A DNA stretch of 64,000 nucleotides from the NCBI RefSeq assembly GCF_000420745.1, contig NZ_ATVN01000015.1, positions 36,563 through 100,562 on the forward strand. The letters run 5' to 3'. Source of the stretch: Pseudorhodobacter ferrugineus DSM 5888. GTDB lineage: Bacteria; Pseudomonadota; Alphaproteobacteria; Rhodobacterales; Rhodobacteraceae. The translations under genes were made by a program, and so were the position numbers. Below the pieces are notes generated by a model that saw only the letters and a program-made list of their open reading frames with translations, had not been told where the DNA came from and searched no databases. Shown here piece by piece: positions 27,532 to 37,901 of the stretch (positions are counted from its first letter, which is position 1; each line of letters starts with the position of its first letter).

Positions 27532-29052
27532 TTACCTGCGCCACACTCCGGGGGCCAAAAGGGCCAGAATTGCGAGAATTTCGACCCGACCCACGATCAT
27601 AGCCCCCCCCAGGATCACTTTCTCGGACACGCTAAGTTCGATCATTCGGATCGGGATCTCGGTGGCCAAAACGGCCAAAGGACCTGTGGTGGTCACGGCC
27701 GCGACCGTTAAAACAAGGCCTTGTTCAAATTCCAGCCCGCGCAGAGACAAGGCGGCGACGACAATGGCAAAGGTCATGGCGTAAAGCATGAAAAAGATCC
27801 ACGCCACATAGGCCCCGCCTTGGCGCAAGCGGCGTTCGCCGTCACCGCCACCACCGATCGAGCTGGGATGAACAAGGCGGTCCATCTCGCGCTCTCCGTG
27901 GCGGGCAAGAGCATAGACGCGCAACAGCTTTAGCCCGCCCGCCGTGGTGGCGATGCCACCGCCCATCATGGCAAGCCCAAGCAACACCAAGCCAGGGCTG
28001 TTGAGCCCCGACCACATCCGCGCATCTTGCCAATCAGCACTTTCAAAGCCGGTGGTGGTGAGAAAGGACATGGTGGTAAACAACCCGCCCCACAGCGCGC
28101 GGAACGCAGCGCCAGCGTTCAGAATATCATTTTCCGCCAAGGCACCGAGCCAGTGGCGCAAAAATAAAAGTCCGGGCACTAGGATCAGGAAAAACGAGGC
28201 CAACTGCACCTCGTGATCGGCAAAGATTGAGCGGTTGCGATCCACCAAAACCGCACCGGGCAGGCTACGCCGGGTTATGGCCAGGGCCATGAAAGCAAAC
28301 ACCAAAACCTCGGATATCAGCCCACCTGTGGCTGTCGCCATGGGTTGGCCATTGGTGATCCCGCTGGTCGACAAGGTGGATAAGGCGTAGCAAAAGGCCG
28401 TTAGTCCAGTTTCGCCAGCGATCAACAAACAGACCCAAAGCAGCAGGGTTAGGCCGAAATATGCCGGAAACAGGGTGGCGGAATGGCGGATCATGCGGTC
28501 AGCGGGGCCAGCCGCATGGGTTATCTGACCCGCGCCTTGGGCACCGCGCCCCGGCACGCGGCCAGAAAGCACCTCGACCCCGCCAAGGTTCAAGGGTGCC
28601 AGCACGGCCACCGCAGACATCAACACAAAGAAACCGCCCATCCAGCCAACCAAGGCACGCCACAGGTGCAGCGATGGTGCAAGCCTGCCCGCGGTGTCGT
28701 ACTGCGTGACGCCGGTAGTGGTGAAGGACGAAACCATTTCAAACCACGCATTGGCGAATGTGGTGTCTTTGACAGCTTGATCAAAGGGGACGGCAAAGAG
28801 GATTGGCAGCCAGATATAGGCCCCAACCAAGGCTGCAAGCTGGCTGCGGGGGACCGACTTGGGGCGGTAATTTGATGTGGCGATGCCCACCACGACGGAG
28901 AGTAGGAAAAACATAATCGCGCCGTAAAAAAACGGGCGCGCAACGTCAAAATCCGAAAATACCGCCGCATGGGCCGCCGGTAGCAGCATTGACAAAGACC
29001 CTACCCCGGATAGGATCACCAACAGCGGAAGTTCCAGGATGCGGCGCAACAT
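27532..29052 (-). CDS. trkH: Trk potassium transporter, membrane subunit
   Basis: Potassium-conducting membrane protein that works with the TrkA regulator. The 506 residues show about ten hydrophobic segments and P-loop filter segments such as SSFTTTGVTQYD, ALSTLSTSGIT, and SFLTTTGFESADW, plus a fourth near VAAVTTTGPLAVL. These four pore repeats are the TrkH/KtrB hallmark. It sits directly after trkA (6-base gap). A run of eight G on the coding strand near the 3' end is short enough to be unremarkable. Confidence 0.95.
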   Translation of the reverse strand: MLRRILELPLLVILSGVGSLSMLLPAAHAAVFSDFDVARPFFYGAIMFFLLSVVVGIATSNYRPKSVPRSQLAALVGAYIWLPILFAVPFDQAVKDTTFANAWFEMVSSFTTTGVTQYDTAGRLAPSLHLWRALVGWMGGFFVLMSAVAVLAPLNLGGVEVLSGRVPGRGAQGAGQITHAAGPADRMIRHSATLFPAYFGLTLLLWVCLLIAGETGLTAFCYALSTLSTSGITNGQPMATATGGLISEVLVFAFMALAITRRSLPGAVLVDRNRSIFADHEVQLASFFLILVPGLLFLRHWLGALAENDILNAGAAFRALWGGLFTTMSFLTTTGFESADWQDARMWSGLNSPGLVLLGLAMMGGGIATTAGGLKLLRVYALARHGEREMDRLVHPSSIGGGGDGERRLRQGGAYVAWIFFMLYAMTFAIVVAALSLRGLEFEQGLVLTVAAVTTTGPLAVLATEIPIRMIELSVSEKVILGGAMIVGRVEILAILALLAPGVWRR

Positions 29053-29058
29053 GGCAGC

Positions 29059-30435
29059 TTAGAAGAAATCGACGGAGACTTGCAACAAACGCTCCACCTC
29101 TGGCACGTCTTTGGCCATACAGAACAGAGCGATCACGTCGCCTTCCTCCATACGCAAATCGCCCGTAGGTTTCATGACCTTGTCACCTTTCATCACAGCG
29201 CCGACCAGCACGCCTTCTGGAAATTCGGTATCGCGGATCAGCTTGCCCGCAAGCGGCGAGGTGGACAGAACCTGTGCCTCGATCATTTCCGCCTCGGCGT
29301 CGCCAATGGAATAGATCGCGCGGACGCGGCCGTGGCGGATATGGCGCAGGATTGACGACACAGTGGTCGCGCGTGGGTTGATGAAGGCGTCGATATCAAG
29401 CGCGCCCATAAGCGGCACCAAAGTTGGGTCGTTGACCAGCGCAATCGCCATCGGGCAGCCTGCCTGTTTGGCGCGCACAGCAACCAGAAGGTTGGTTTTG
29501 TCGTCATCGGTTACGGCCAAGACCGCATCGGCGCGGTCGATCCCCGCCTCTAGCAATATGTCCATATCCATACCGTCACCGTTCAAAACGATAGTGCGTT
29601 CAAGGCCATCAGCGGCCTTTTCGGCGCGGGATCGGTTTTTTTCAATAATCTTGGCGCGCATACGTTCGGTGCGCGATTCCAAGGCCCGGGCCACCGCAAG
29701 GCCCACGTTGCCGCCACCAACGATCACGATCCGTTCTTGCTTTCGGGTAGTTTTGCCGAAAATCTCTAAAGTACGGTTCAGGTCTTCGGTATGGGCGAAC
29801 ACATAGATACGGTCGCCCGCGAAGAGTTGGTCACCCGGTTCAGGGGCAAACAAGCGTTCATCGCGGCGTACGCCCACAACGATGGCGCGCAGGGTGGAAA
29901 AGAGTTCAGACAGTTGGCGCAGGGGCGTGTTCAGGACGGGGCAATCTTCGTCCAGCACGATGCCCAGCAACTGCGCTTTGCCGCCCATAAAGCTTTCAGT
30001 GTCAAAGGTGGCGGGGGCCGCGAGGCGTTGTAGCGCTGCCTCGGCCACTTCTTTTTCCGGGCTGATGACCACGTCGATTGGCATGTGATCGCGGCGGTAA
30101 AGATCGGCGTAAATCGCATCCAGATAGCTTTGCGACCGCAAACGCGCAATTTTGCGCGGGACCGAAAACACCGAATGCGCGACCTGACAGGTGACCATGT
30201 TCACCTCGTCCGAATGGGTGGCGGCGATGATCATATCGGCATCACGCGCGCCTGCACGGGCCAAAACATCGGGATAGCTGGCAAAACCGACGATGCCTTG
30301 CACATCCAGCGTGTCGGTGGCGCGGCGCACCAGATCGGCGTTGAAATCGACCACAGTGACATCATTGTTTTCACCCGAAAGGTGGCGCGCAATTTGCCAC
30401 CCCACCTGCCCCGCACCGCAGATGATAACTTTCAT
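29059..30435 (-). CDS. trkA: Trk potassium transporter, NAD-binding regulatory subunit
   Basis: Peripheral cytoplasmic subunit gating TrkH. The 458 residues comprise two tandem RCK units: a first Rossmann motif VIICGAGQVGWQIARHLSGE at the N-terminus and a second VIVGGGNVGLAVARAL near residue 235, each followed by a TrkA-C domain (SPLAGKLIRDTEFPEGVLVG in the second). Length and duplication are typical of TrkA. It lies between ntrX and trkH; location next to ntrYX is conserved in alphaproteobacteria, and NtrYX has been linked to this locus, but co-regulation here is inference. Confidence 0.96.
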   Translation of the reverse strand: MKVIICGAGQVGWQIARHLSGENNDVTVVDFNADLVRRATDTLDVQGIVGFASYPDVLARAGARDADMIIAATHSDEVNMVTCQVAHSVFSVPRKIARLRSQSYLDAIYADLYRRDHMPIDVVISPEKEVAEAALQRLAAPATFDTESFMGGKAQLLGIVLDEDCPVLNTPLRQLSELFSTLRAIVVGVRRDERLFAPEPGDQLFAGDRIYVFAHTEDLNRTLEIFGKTTRKQERIVIVGGGNVGLAVARALESRTERMRAKIIEKNRSRAEKAADGLERTIVLNGDGMDMDILLEAGIDRADAVLAVTDDDKTNLLVAVRAKQAGCPMAIALVNDPTLVPLMGALDIDAFINPRATTVSSILRHIRHGRVRAIYSIGDAEAEMIEAQVLSTSPLAGKLIRDTEFPEGVLVGAVMKGDKVMKPTGDLRMEEGDVIALFCMAKDVPEVERLLQVSVDFF

Positions 30436-30505
30436 GGCCTACACTCCGTGGTCGCGGCAATTGGGGCAATATGTGCCAGAAGCGGGCGGGATGGTCAATG
30501 TGGGC

Positions 30506-31924
30506 TTAATCGTCGCCCTCATCGTCATCGCCATCATCAATCCGGGCCATGCGGGCGCCCGATTTGCTGGTAGTGACCACGCCCAGCGATTTCAGTTTGC
30601 GGTGCAGCGCGCTGCGTTCCATGCCGACGAAACTGGCGGTGCGGCTGATATTGCCGCCGAAACGGTTGATCTGGGTCAGCAGGTATTCCTTTTCAAACAG
30701 CTCACGCGCCTCGCGCAATGGCAAGGTGGCAAGCGCGCCGCCAAGCACCAAGCGGCCATCTTCGCGGCCTGCGGGTTCATTGCCGGGCAGTTCTTTGACG
30801 TCAACTGGGCCAGAGCCATCACCAAGGATAAGCACGCGTTCAATCACATTGCGCAATTGGCGCACGTTGCCGGGCCATTGCATGGTTTGCAACATCGCCT
30901 CGGCCTCGGAGGTCAGGCAGCGCATGGGCAGGCCTTGGGTGCGGTGAAACATATCGATGAAATAGGTGGTCAGTTCGGGGATATCCTCGCGCCGGTCCTC
31001 TAGGCTGGGAACGGCGATAGGCACAACGTTCAAACGGTCGAACAGTTCCTGACGGAAGCGACCTGCGGCGATTTCGGCCTGTAGGTTGCGAGTGGTCGAG
31101 GAAATGACCCGCAAATCAACACGGACCTTATCGACCCCGCCAACCCGCGTGAATTGCTGGTCAACCAAGACACGCAGAATTTTGGTTTGGGTGCCCAGCG
31201 GCATTTCAGCGACTTCATCAAAATAAACCACGCCGCCATGCGCCTGTTCGAGCAAACCCTGTTCCACCCCGCGCTCGGCGGTTTCGCGGCCAAACAGCAC
31301 CTCTTCCATGCGTTCGGGCTCAATTGTGGCCGACGTGACGGTGACGAAAGGTGCCGTAGCGCGATTGGAATTGCTGTGGATGAAGCGGGCGGCGAGTTCC
31401 TTGCCTGCCCCAGCGGGGCCGGTCAGCATCACGCGACCATTGGACTTGGTTACCTTTTCCAGATGAGATTTCAAGGTCTTATAGGCCGTACTTGATCCAA
31501 GCATTTCGGATGTGGTGACATCGCGGCGGCGCAAATCGGTGTTTTCGCGGCGCAGGCGGCTGGTTTCCATCGCGCGGCTGACCACGACCATCAGCTGGTC
31601 AATATTGAACGGCTTTTCGATGAAATCATAAGCGCCTTGCTTGATAGCGGCGACGGCAATTTCGATGTTGCCGTGGCCCGAAATGATGACAACAGGCACA
31701 TCCGGATTATCGCGTTTCACAGTTTTCAGAATGTCGATGCCGTCCATCTGGCTGTCTTTCAACCAGATATCAAGGATCATCAGGGCCGGCGCTTCGGCGG
31801 CAATTTCAGCCATGCAATCGTCGGAGTTTCCGGCAAGACGCACCGCAAACCCTTCATCTTTCAAGATATCCCCTATCAGCTCGCGGATATCGCGTTCATC
31901 GTCAACGATCAGAATGCTACTCAT
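30506..31924 (-). CDS. ntrX: NtrX response regulator (AAA+)
   Basis: Response regulator partner of NtrY. The 472 residues have a receiver domain (LIVDDERDIRELI, phospho-acceptor Asp in LMILDIWL, Lys in FIEKPF), an AAA+ domain (Walker A TGPAGAGKELAARF, Walker B GGVVYFDEVAEMP) and a C-terminal Fis-type helix-turn-helix (GGNISRTASFVGMERSALHR). Where sigma-54 activators carry GAFTGA, the sequence goes LFGRETAERGVEQGLLEQA, so that loop is missing. The C-terminal tail is very acidic (DDGDDDEGDD). It overlaps ntrY by four bases. Confidence 0.95.
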   Translation of the reverse strand: MSSILIVDDERDIRELIGDILKDEGFAVRLAGNSDDCMAEIAAEAPALMILDIWLKDSQMDGIDILKTVKRDNPDVPVVIISGHGNIEIAVAAIKQGAYDFIEKPFNIDQLMVVVSRAMETSRLRRENTDLRRRDVTTSEMLGSSTAYKTLKSHLEKVTKSNGRVMLTGPAGAGKELAARFIHSNSNRATAPFVTVTSATIEPERMEEVLFGRETAERGVEQGLLEQAHGGVVYFDEVAEMPLGTQTKILRVLVDQQFTRVGGVDKVRVDLRVISSTTRNLQAEIAAGRFRQELFDRLNVVPIAVPSLEDRREDIPELTTYFIDMFHRTQGLPMRCLTSEAEAMLQTMQWPGNVRQLRNVIERVLILGDGSGPVDVKELPGNEPAGREDGRLVLGGALATLPLREARELFEKEYLLTQINRFGGNISRTASFVGMERSALHRKLKSLGVVTTSKSGARMARIDDGDDDEGDD

Positions 31925-34176
31925 ATTTCCCCCTCGGCCTTGCGGCCTGCGTTTCTTGCCCGAAGCCGTGGCAGGATGATTTCGGCCATCGCGCCAGCAT
32001 GGGTGTTTCCGTCAAATTCTTCGGCATCCAACAAGGCGAGCGTGCCGCCATGTTCTTCGATGATCTTTTTCACGATGGGCAGGCCAAGGCCCGTGCCCTT
32101 TTCACGGGTGGTGACATAAGGTTCAAACAGCCGTGCACGGTCAGGCGGTAGGCCGATGCCATTGTCGGCGATGCGGATGACGATATGGTCTGCTGCGGCG
32201 GTCATCGATATGCGCAATTCAGGCGTGAAATCCGCTGGGGTGTTCTTTTCCTCAAAGGTTTCAATCGCTTCGCCACCGTTCTTGATAAGGTTTGTTAAGG
32301 CTTGCGAGATCATGGTGGAGTCCAGATCCATCAGAACCGGACCCGCGGCGATATCGGTGGCAAAGCGCACGGTCGGCTGCCCCGCCTCTTGCAGAACCAC
32401 GGCATCGTGCAGGATTTTGACGATATCCTCTTCGCGCCGCACAGGTTCGGGCATACGGGCGAATTTGGAAAACTCATCAACAATGCGGCGCAAGTCGTTG
32501 GTTTGACGAATAATAACATCGGCGTATTGGTCCAGATCACTGGCCTGATCGCCAACCAAAGGCCGGAATTTCCGCTTAATCCGTTCGGCTGACAGTTGGA
32601 TCGGGGTTAGCGGATTTTTGATTTCATGCGCGATGCGGCGGGCGACATCCCCCCACGCGGCCATACGCTGCGCTGATACAAGGTCGGTCACGTCATCAAA
32701 GGCGACAACATAGCCTTCGAGCGTGCCCGTATCGGACCGTCGCACGCTCATCCGGACCAGCAGACTTTCCATGCGGCCTTTGCGGGTCAGGCGTACTTCC
32801 TCTTGCACCGAAGCACCAAGACTTTCGCGTAACTTTTTGAAAAGATTGTCAAATTCAGGCACCAATGCGGTCAGGTCCCGGCCATGAACGCCGCCTTGCA
32901 TATCGAGCAACCGTTCAGCGGCACGGTTCACGAAATCGACGCGGCCGTCTGCATCCAGCCCGATCACGCCTGCCGTCACCGAGGATAGGACGGAATCAAA
33001 CAGCCGCCGGCGGCCTTCGGTTTCCACGTTGCTTTCGACCAACGCATCGCGCTGACCTTTGAGTTGACGTGTCATCTGGTTGAACAAACGGCCCATCATG
33101 GCGATTTCATCATCGCCCTCTTCCTCGGGGATCTGGACGTTTAAATCACCACTGCCGACCTTTTGCGCCGCCCCCGCCAAACGCCCGATAGGGCGCGACA
33201 GACGCTCGGCCAGCCAGAGGCCCAGCCAGATTGCGGCAAGGATCAGGATCAACGCAAAGCCGAGGTACAAAAGCCCGAATTCAAACAGCAAGCGCCCACG
33301 TTCTGTTTCCAACTGCTGATACAGTGTCACGGTTTCGCGGGTTTCATCCAAGAGGCTGAGGATATTTCCGTCGACTTCGCGTGAGACATAGAGAAAACGG
33401 TCGACATAGGCGTTGAGGAAAATCAGCGCACGAAGCTCGTTGTTGGGCCAGTCGTCGATCATCACGGTTTCACCGGCCCGCGCTTGGGTGATTTGATCCG
33501 GCGTAAGGGATTCAAAATCAAAGAGATAAGAGCGTTCGCCGCGTGTTTTCAACGTGCCGGAACCGTCAATTAGATAGGCCTCTTTCAACCCGCGCTGGAT
33601 GGCGCTTTGCCCTTGGGTCAAAATCGGGCGAAGTTGATCATCGGCCAGAAAGAAGGTGCTTTGCTTGGCGACGTTCAGGTAAGCGGCAAGGCTTTCGATA
33701 TCTTCGGTCAAGTCTTGGCGGTGTTCGCCGTCATAGGCCTGGGCGGCGGCCAAAGAATTGCCGACTACGGCGCGGACACGTTCGGAAAACCAGCCCTCAA
33801 GTCCCACATTAAAGGTGATGGTTGCAAAAACGGCGACCAGAACGGTGGGGGTTAGCGCCAGCAAGGCAAAGATGCCCGACATGCGCAGATGCAGGCGCGA
33901 CCCCGCAGATTGGCTGCGCCGGTCCGAAATCATCCGTGACACGCGCGCCAGTACAAGCGAGGCGACGACAAGCACGTAAACCAGATCGGCGAGCAGAATC
34001 AGGCGCAAGAAAAGTGAGGTAGCGCCTTGGTCGAACGGTCCCAAGGCCATGAATGTTGCGAGGGCGAGAACGGGACCAAGTGTGACCAGAACAAAGGTCA
34101 TAATGTTTTGAAAACGCCGCTGACGGCGGAGCCGCGACAGCCGTAGCCAAGTATTGCTGCGCATGACTGCCGACAC
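31921..34176 (-). CDS. ntrY: NtrY sensor histidine kinase
   Basis: Membrane histidine kinase of 751 residues. Three hydrophobic segments near the N-terminus and one around residue 300 frame a periplasmic region; a HAMP linker (RLSRPIGRLAGAAQKVGSGD), a PAS domain, the dimerisation H-box ARRIAHEIKNPLTPIQLSAE with the phospho-His, and the catalytic domain (GIGLPPDRARLFEPYVTTRE, GTGLGLPIVKKI) follow. This is the standard NtrY layout. A 97-base gap after ntrC, including a 6-bp hairpin GCGCAC/GTGCGC, may contain an extra promoter. Confidence 0.95.
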   Translation of the reverse strand: MSAVMRSNTWLRLSRLRRQRRFQNIMTFVLVTLGPVLALATFMALGPFDQGATSLFLRLILLADLVYVLVVASLVLARVSRMISDRRSQSAGSRLHLRMSGIFALLALTPTVLVAVFATITFNVGLEGWFSERVRAVVGNSLAAAQAYDGEHRQDLTEDIESLAAYLNVAKQSTFFLADDQLRPILTQGQSAIQRGLKEAYLIDGSGTLKTRGERSYLFDFESLTPDQITQARAGETVMIDDWPNNELRALIFLNAYVDRFLYVSREVDGNILSLLDETRETVTLYQQLETERGRLLFEFGLLYLGFALILILAAIWLGLWLAERLSRPIGRLAGAAQKVGSGDLNVQIPEEEGDDEIAMMGRLFNQMTRQLKGQRDALVESNVETEGRRRLFDSVLSSVTAGVIGLDADGRVDFVNRAAERLLDMQGGVHGRDLTALVPEFDNLFKKLRESLGASVQEEVRLTRKGRMESLLVRMSVRRSDTGTLEGYVVAFDDVTDLVSAQRMAAWGDVARRIAHEIKNPLTPIQLSAERIKRKFRPLVGDQASDLDQYADVIIRQTNDLRRIVDEFSKFARMPEPVRREEDIVKILHDAVVLQEAGQPTVRFATDIAAGPVLMDLDSTMISQALTNLIKNGGEAIETFEEKNTPADFTPELRISMTAAADHIVIRIADNGIGLPPDRARLFEPYVTTREKGTGLGLPIVKKIIEEHGGTLALLDAEEFDGNTHAGAMAEIILPRLRARNAGRKAEGEI

Positions 34177-34273
34177 CTAAAAAACCCCCAACACTCACGG
34201 GCGCACGACGGTGCGCACCGTTTTAAGGCGTGTTTTCAGGGTGATCCTAAAAGCCACGCATCCTGTGGCAGTT

Positions 34274-35641
34274 TTACATCAATTTACGGCGCCGTGTCAC
34301 GCGAATTTCCAGATCTGTGATCTTTTTGCGCAAGGTATTGCGGTTGATACCTAAAAGATCAGCACATTTAGCCTGATTTCCGGCTGTGGCATCCAAGGCA
34401 ATTTCCAGCAAAGGGGCCTCAAATTCGCGCAAAATGCGGGCGTAAACACCAGGGGGCGGCAAGGACCCGCCATGTAGGTCGAAATAACGCCGGAGGTGGC
34501 GTGCGACCGAAGCCGACAGTTTTTCGCCTTCGCCGCCGCTGCGCATGGGTTCCATCGCGGGCTGGTTGATCAGCATCAGGTCCACTTCGGCACGGGCAAT
34601 TTCGGGCTCGGCCGAGGTAACCAGCAGGCGGCGGACTGCATTTTCCAATTGGCGCACATTGCCGGGCCAGCTGTAATTGCGCACCAGATCGCGGGCATCG
34701 GGGGACAGTTTGCGCAGAACGCCCATGTCGCGCTCGCCTCGGGTCAGGAAATGCTGAGCCAAAAGTTCGATGTCCTCGACGCGTTCGCGCAAGGACGGAA
34801 CTTGAATGGTCACACCCCCAAGCCGGTAGTAGAGATCCTGGCGGAAGGTGCCTGCCTCCATTCGTTGGGTCAGATCGGACTGCGAGGTGGCCATGACGCG
34901 CGGGGCATTGTCGCCAAACATATCCAGCATCCGCACGATGCGCGCCTGCGTGTCGTCGTCGTAATCCGCGATTTCATCAAAGATCAGGCTGCCACCTTTG
35001 GCGCGGGCCAAAAGGGCCGATGGCCCCTCCACTCCGGCCAGATCGGCGGCTTGGACCACGACGAACGGTTGGCTGCGGCGGTCGGAAAAATCATGGATCG
35101 CGCGCGCGATTAGGGATTTTCCAGTGCCAGATTCACCCGTGATAAGGACGGCAAGATCAGTGTTCATCACCCGCGCAACCAAGCGGTACAGCGATTGCAT
35201 CACAGCTGTACGACCCACCAATGGCAAATCATCCCCCGCCTCACGCGGGGCCGAGGGCGCACGGACCGGCGCTCGACGCTTGAGGTCCAGCGCGCGGGCT
35301 GAGCGTTTCATCAGGTCAGGTAGATCAAAAGGCTTTGGCAGGTAATCATAGGCCTCGGCCTCGGCCGCTTGAATGGCGGTCATGATGGTGTTTTGGGCTG
35401 AAATCACAATCACGGGCAGCCCGGGGCGCAGCTTGGAAATTTGCGGCAGCGCCTCTAGCCCGTTCCCATCGGGCATCATCACATCTGAAATGACCAGATC
35501 GCCCTTCCCTTCCTCGACCCAGCGCATCAGCGTGGTCAGGCTGGAGGTGGCATGCACCTTGCACCCTGCCCGCGTCAGCGCTTGGGTCAAAACCGTGCGG
35601 ATCGTGCGGTCATCGTCGGCGACAAGAACGGTGCCATCCAT
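34274..35641 (-). CDS. ntrC: NtrC nitrogen response regulator
   Basis: Activator of nitrogen-limitation genes. The 455 residues contain a receiver ([15 protein letters not shown], Asp in [14 protein letters not shown]), an AAA+ domain (Walker [21 protein letters not shown], Walker [14 protein letters not shown]) and a Fis-type DNA-binding end ([20 protein letters not shown]). The GAFTGA loop is absent: the sequence runs [19 protein letters not shown]. Rhodobacter capsulatus NtrC is known to lack it and to use sigma-70 polymerase, so the same is likely here. It starts three bases after ntrB. Confidence 0.96.
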   Translation of the reverse strand: MDGTVLVADDDRTIRTVLTQALTRAGCKVHATSSLTTLMRWVEEGKGDLVISDVMMPDGNGLEALPQISKLRPGLPVIVISAQNTIMTAIQAAEAEAYDYLPKPFDLPDLMKRSARALDLKRRAPVRAPSAPREAGDDLPLVGRTAVMQSLYRLVARVMNTDLAVLITGESGTGKSLIARAIHDFSDRRSQPFVVVQAADLAGVEGPSALLARAKGGSLIFDEIADYDDDTQARIVRMLDMFGDNAPRVMATSQSDLTQRMEAGTFRQDLYYRLGGVTIQVPSLRERVEDIELLAQHFLTRGERDMGVLRKLSPDARDLVRNYSWPGNVRQLENAVRRLLVTSAEPEIARAEVDLMLINQPAMEPMRSGGEGEKLSASVARHLRRYFDLHGGSLPPPGVYARILREFEAPLLEIALDATAGNQAKCADLLGINRNTLRKKITDLEIRVTRRRKLM

Positions 35642-35644
35642 AGG

Positions 35645-36739
35645 TTAGACTCCTGAAGGTTTGGGTTTGGGCGCCAAGGGCAAGGACAAGCGAAAAACGG
35701 TACGGCCGGGAACGGAATCGACAGTGATCCAGCCCTCATGTTCGGAAATGATCTTGGACACCAAGGCAAGGCCAAGGCCTGTGCCGTTTTCGCGGCCAGA
35801 CACGAAGGGTTCAAAGACATTATCGGAAATACCGGGGGGTAAGCCCGGGCCATCATCGATGATTTCGACCTGAAGCGCCAAGGGGTTGCCAGAGCCATCC
35901 TTGTGCCGCATGCGCAAGGACAGGTCATAAAACGTGCGTAACCGTATGGTGCCGCCTTTTGGGCCAGAGGCTTCGGCCGCGTTTTTGATAAGGTTCAAAA
36001 AGACCTGCATCAGCTGATCGGAATCGGCATAGGTATTGGGCAAGGATGGGTCGTAATCCTCAACAATCGTCATGTCGCGGGCAAAGCCAACGATGGCAGA
36101 GCGGCGTGCGCGGTCCAGCGCGTCATGCAGATTGACCGATTGGCGTTCGGGTGGGCGCAAGTTGCCGAACTGTTCGACCTGTTCCAGCAATTTCACAATC
36201 CGGCGGGTTTCTTCGACAATAAGGTCTGAAAGCTCTCGGTCTTCAACCGACAGGTTCATCGCCAAGAGTTGTGCAGCACCCGAAATGCCGGCCAAGGGGT
36301 TCTTAATTTCATGGGCGAGCATTTCCGCCATACCAATCGCCGATTTTGCGGCGGTTTTGACAGCCGTCGACCGCCCCAATCGGTCGGCAATATCGCGTGG
36401 CGATATTAGGACCATCAGCAAGTCCCGGTGATCTTGCATCGGGGCAATCTGAATTCGGCAATGCACGGGTGCGCGCTCGCCTGTGGTGATTTCGACATCA
36501 TTGATCACGACAGGGGATTGGTTGCGAACCACACGCGCCATCGCCTCTTCCATTGGGGCGTCAATATGAAGGCGTTCGAGGAGGGCGTGCCCCTGCAGGT
36601 TGCGAACCGAGAGGTTCAAAAACAGCTCGGCTGCGGGGTTGATTTCAACCACCACACCACCTGCATCGACCAAGAGCGCAGGCACCGGAAGGGAGGCCCA
36701 AAAGGCCCCAGGGGTTGGAAGGGGATCAGGGTTCATCAT
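35645..36739 (-). CDS. ntrB: NtrB nitrogen sensor kinase
   Basis: Soluble histidine kinase that controls NtrC and is itself governed by PII proteins. The 364 residues hold an N-terminal PAS domain (PALLVDAGGVVVEINPAAEL), the H-box MLAHEIKNPLAGISGAAQ, the N-box LIKNAAE and the G boxes DDGPGLPPGISDNVFEPF and GTGLGLALVSKI. There are no membrane segments. Its start overlaps the dusB stop by four bases, and its end is three bases from ntrC, so dusB-ntrB-ntrC are one transcription unit. Confidence 0.96.
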   Translation of the reverse strand: MMNPDPLPTPGAFWASLPVPALLVDAGGVVVEINPAAELFLNLSVRNLQGHALLERLHIDAPMEEAMARVVRNQSPVVINDVEITTGERAPVHCRIQIAPMQDHRDLLMVLISPRDIADRLGRSTAVKTAAKSAIGMAEMLAHEIKNPLAGISGAAQLLAMNLSVEDRELSDLIVEETRRIVKLLEQVEQFGNLRPPERQSVNLHDALDRARRSAIVGFARDMTIVEDYDPSLPNTYADSDQLMQVFLNLIKNAAEASGPKGGTIRLRTFYDLSLRMRHKDGSGNPLALQVEIIDDGPGLPPGISDNVFEPFVSGRENGTGLGLALVSKIISEHEGWITVDSVPGRTVFRLSLPLAPKPKPSGV

Positions 36740-37710
36740 GCCGCCACCTGCTGCGCATTGGCAAAAGCGGCATGCAGTTCTGCCACGACGCGTTTTGGGT
36801 CGGCTTGGGTCATGATCACGCCGCGCGCGCCGTTCAGGCCCGCCGTTTCCAGATACCAGCCCAGATGTTTGCGCGCGACCTTAACACCAAGGTCAGCGCC
36901 GTAGAATTCGAGCATATCCTCGTAATGACCGACCACCAGATCGCCCAAGGCGGTTCCTTGCGGGATCACGGGTGCAGGCGTGCCATAAAGGGCCGCCGAG
37001 ATAACGCCTAAGGCCCAAGGCCGCCCTTGCGCGCCGCGCCCAACCATCACACCATCCGCGCCCGATTGCGACAAGGCTGCGCGGGCGTCATTTGGGCCCA
37101 GAATGTCGCCATTGGCGATAACGGGAATAGACACGGCGTGTTTCACGTGGGCTATTGCGGCCCAATCGGCAGCCCCTTTGTAAAACTGGCAGCGGGTGCG
37201 GCCATGAATGGTGATCATCGCAATGCCAGCGTTTTCCGCGCGCCGTGCGATTTCGGGGGCGTTGAGTATGCCATCATCCCAGCCCAAACGGGTTTTCAAG
37301 GTAACAGGAACCTTGACCGCGCCCACCACCGCCTCGATCAGCGACAGCGCGTGGTCTGGGTCTTTCATCAGGGCGGACCCTGAATATCCGGTCGTTACCT
37401 TTTTCGCAGGGCAACCCATGTTGATATCAATGACTTGTGCGCCTTGTGCTTCGACAAAGCGCGCGGCTTCGGCCATCCAATACGCTTCACGTCCGGCCAA
37501 TTGAACGGAAGTCGCTTGCTGGTCAAACCCCAGCTCTGCGCGCGCGCGGGCCAAAGGGCGGGCTTGCACGACCTCTTGGCTTGCGACCATTTCGGAAACG
37601 ACCAGCCCTGCCCCGAACCGCGCCACCAGCCGCCGAAACGGCAAATCTGTGATGCCTGCAAGCGGGGCGAGCAGGACGGGTGGCGAAATGGTGATGGGGC
37701 CGATTTGCAC
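36736..37710 (-). CDS. dusB: tRNA dihydrouridine synthase (NifR3)
   Basis: Flavin enzyme that reduces uridines in the tRNA D-loop. The 324 residues form the expected TIM barrel with LLAPLAGITDLPFRRL at the N-terminus, the catalytic-Cys motif NMGCPAKKVTTGYSGSALM (about residue 100), KTRLGWDD and the phosphate-binding DGVMVGRGAQGRPWAL. The start at 37710 is a GTG. As nifR3 it is the conserved first gene of the ntrBC operon in this lineage; its promoter lies in the 191-base gap to ispD. Confidence 0.96.
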   Translation of the reverse strand: MQIGPITISPPVLLAPLAGITDLPFRRLVARFGAGLVVSEMVASQEVVQARPLARARAELGFDQQATSVQLAGREAYWMAEAARFVEAQGAQVIDINMGCPAKKVTTGYSGSALMKDPDHALSLIEAVVGAVKVPVTLKTRLGWDDGILNAPEIARRAENAGIAMITIHGRTRCQFYKGAADWAAIAHVKHAVSIPVIANGDILGPNDARAALSQSGADGVMVGRGAQGRPWALGVISAALYGTPAPVIPQGTALGDLVVGHYEDMLEFYGADLGVKVARKHLGWYLETAGLNGARGVIMTQADPKRVVAELHAAFANAQQVAA

Positions 37711-37901
37711 TGGATGGGGCCTTGTTTAGATGCGTTTCCTAACCCCACCTAGCCTTGCCACGCTGGAAAGACAAACCTTTGCGCCGAAATTTTGACCGAA
37801 AAGTAGGGTCTGCCTAATTTTTAATCAAAGCGGTCGCGACTGACTTGATTGCTCTCATCCCGCGCATCCCCTAAGACTTGTGTCAGATCCGAGGGTTTTG
37901 C

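Noticed and set aside
27602..27609. Run of eight C (G on coding strand) in trkH as a phase-variable tract
   Set aside because: Short run, not unusual in GC-rich genes.
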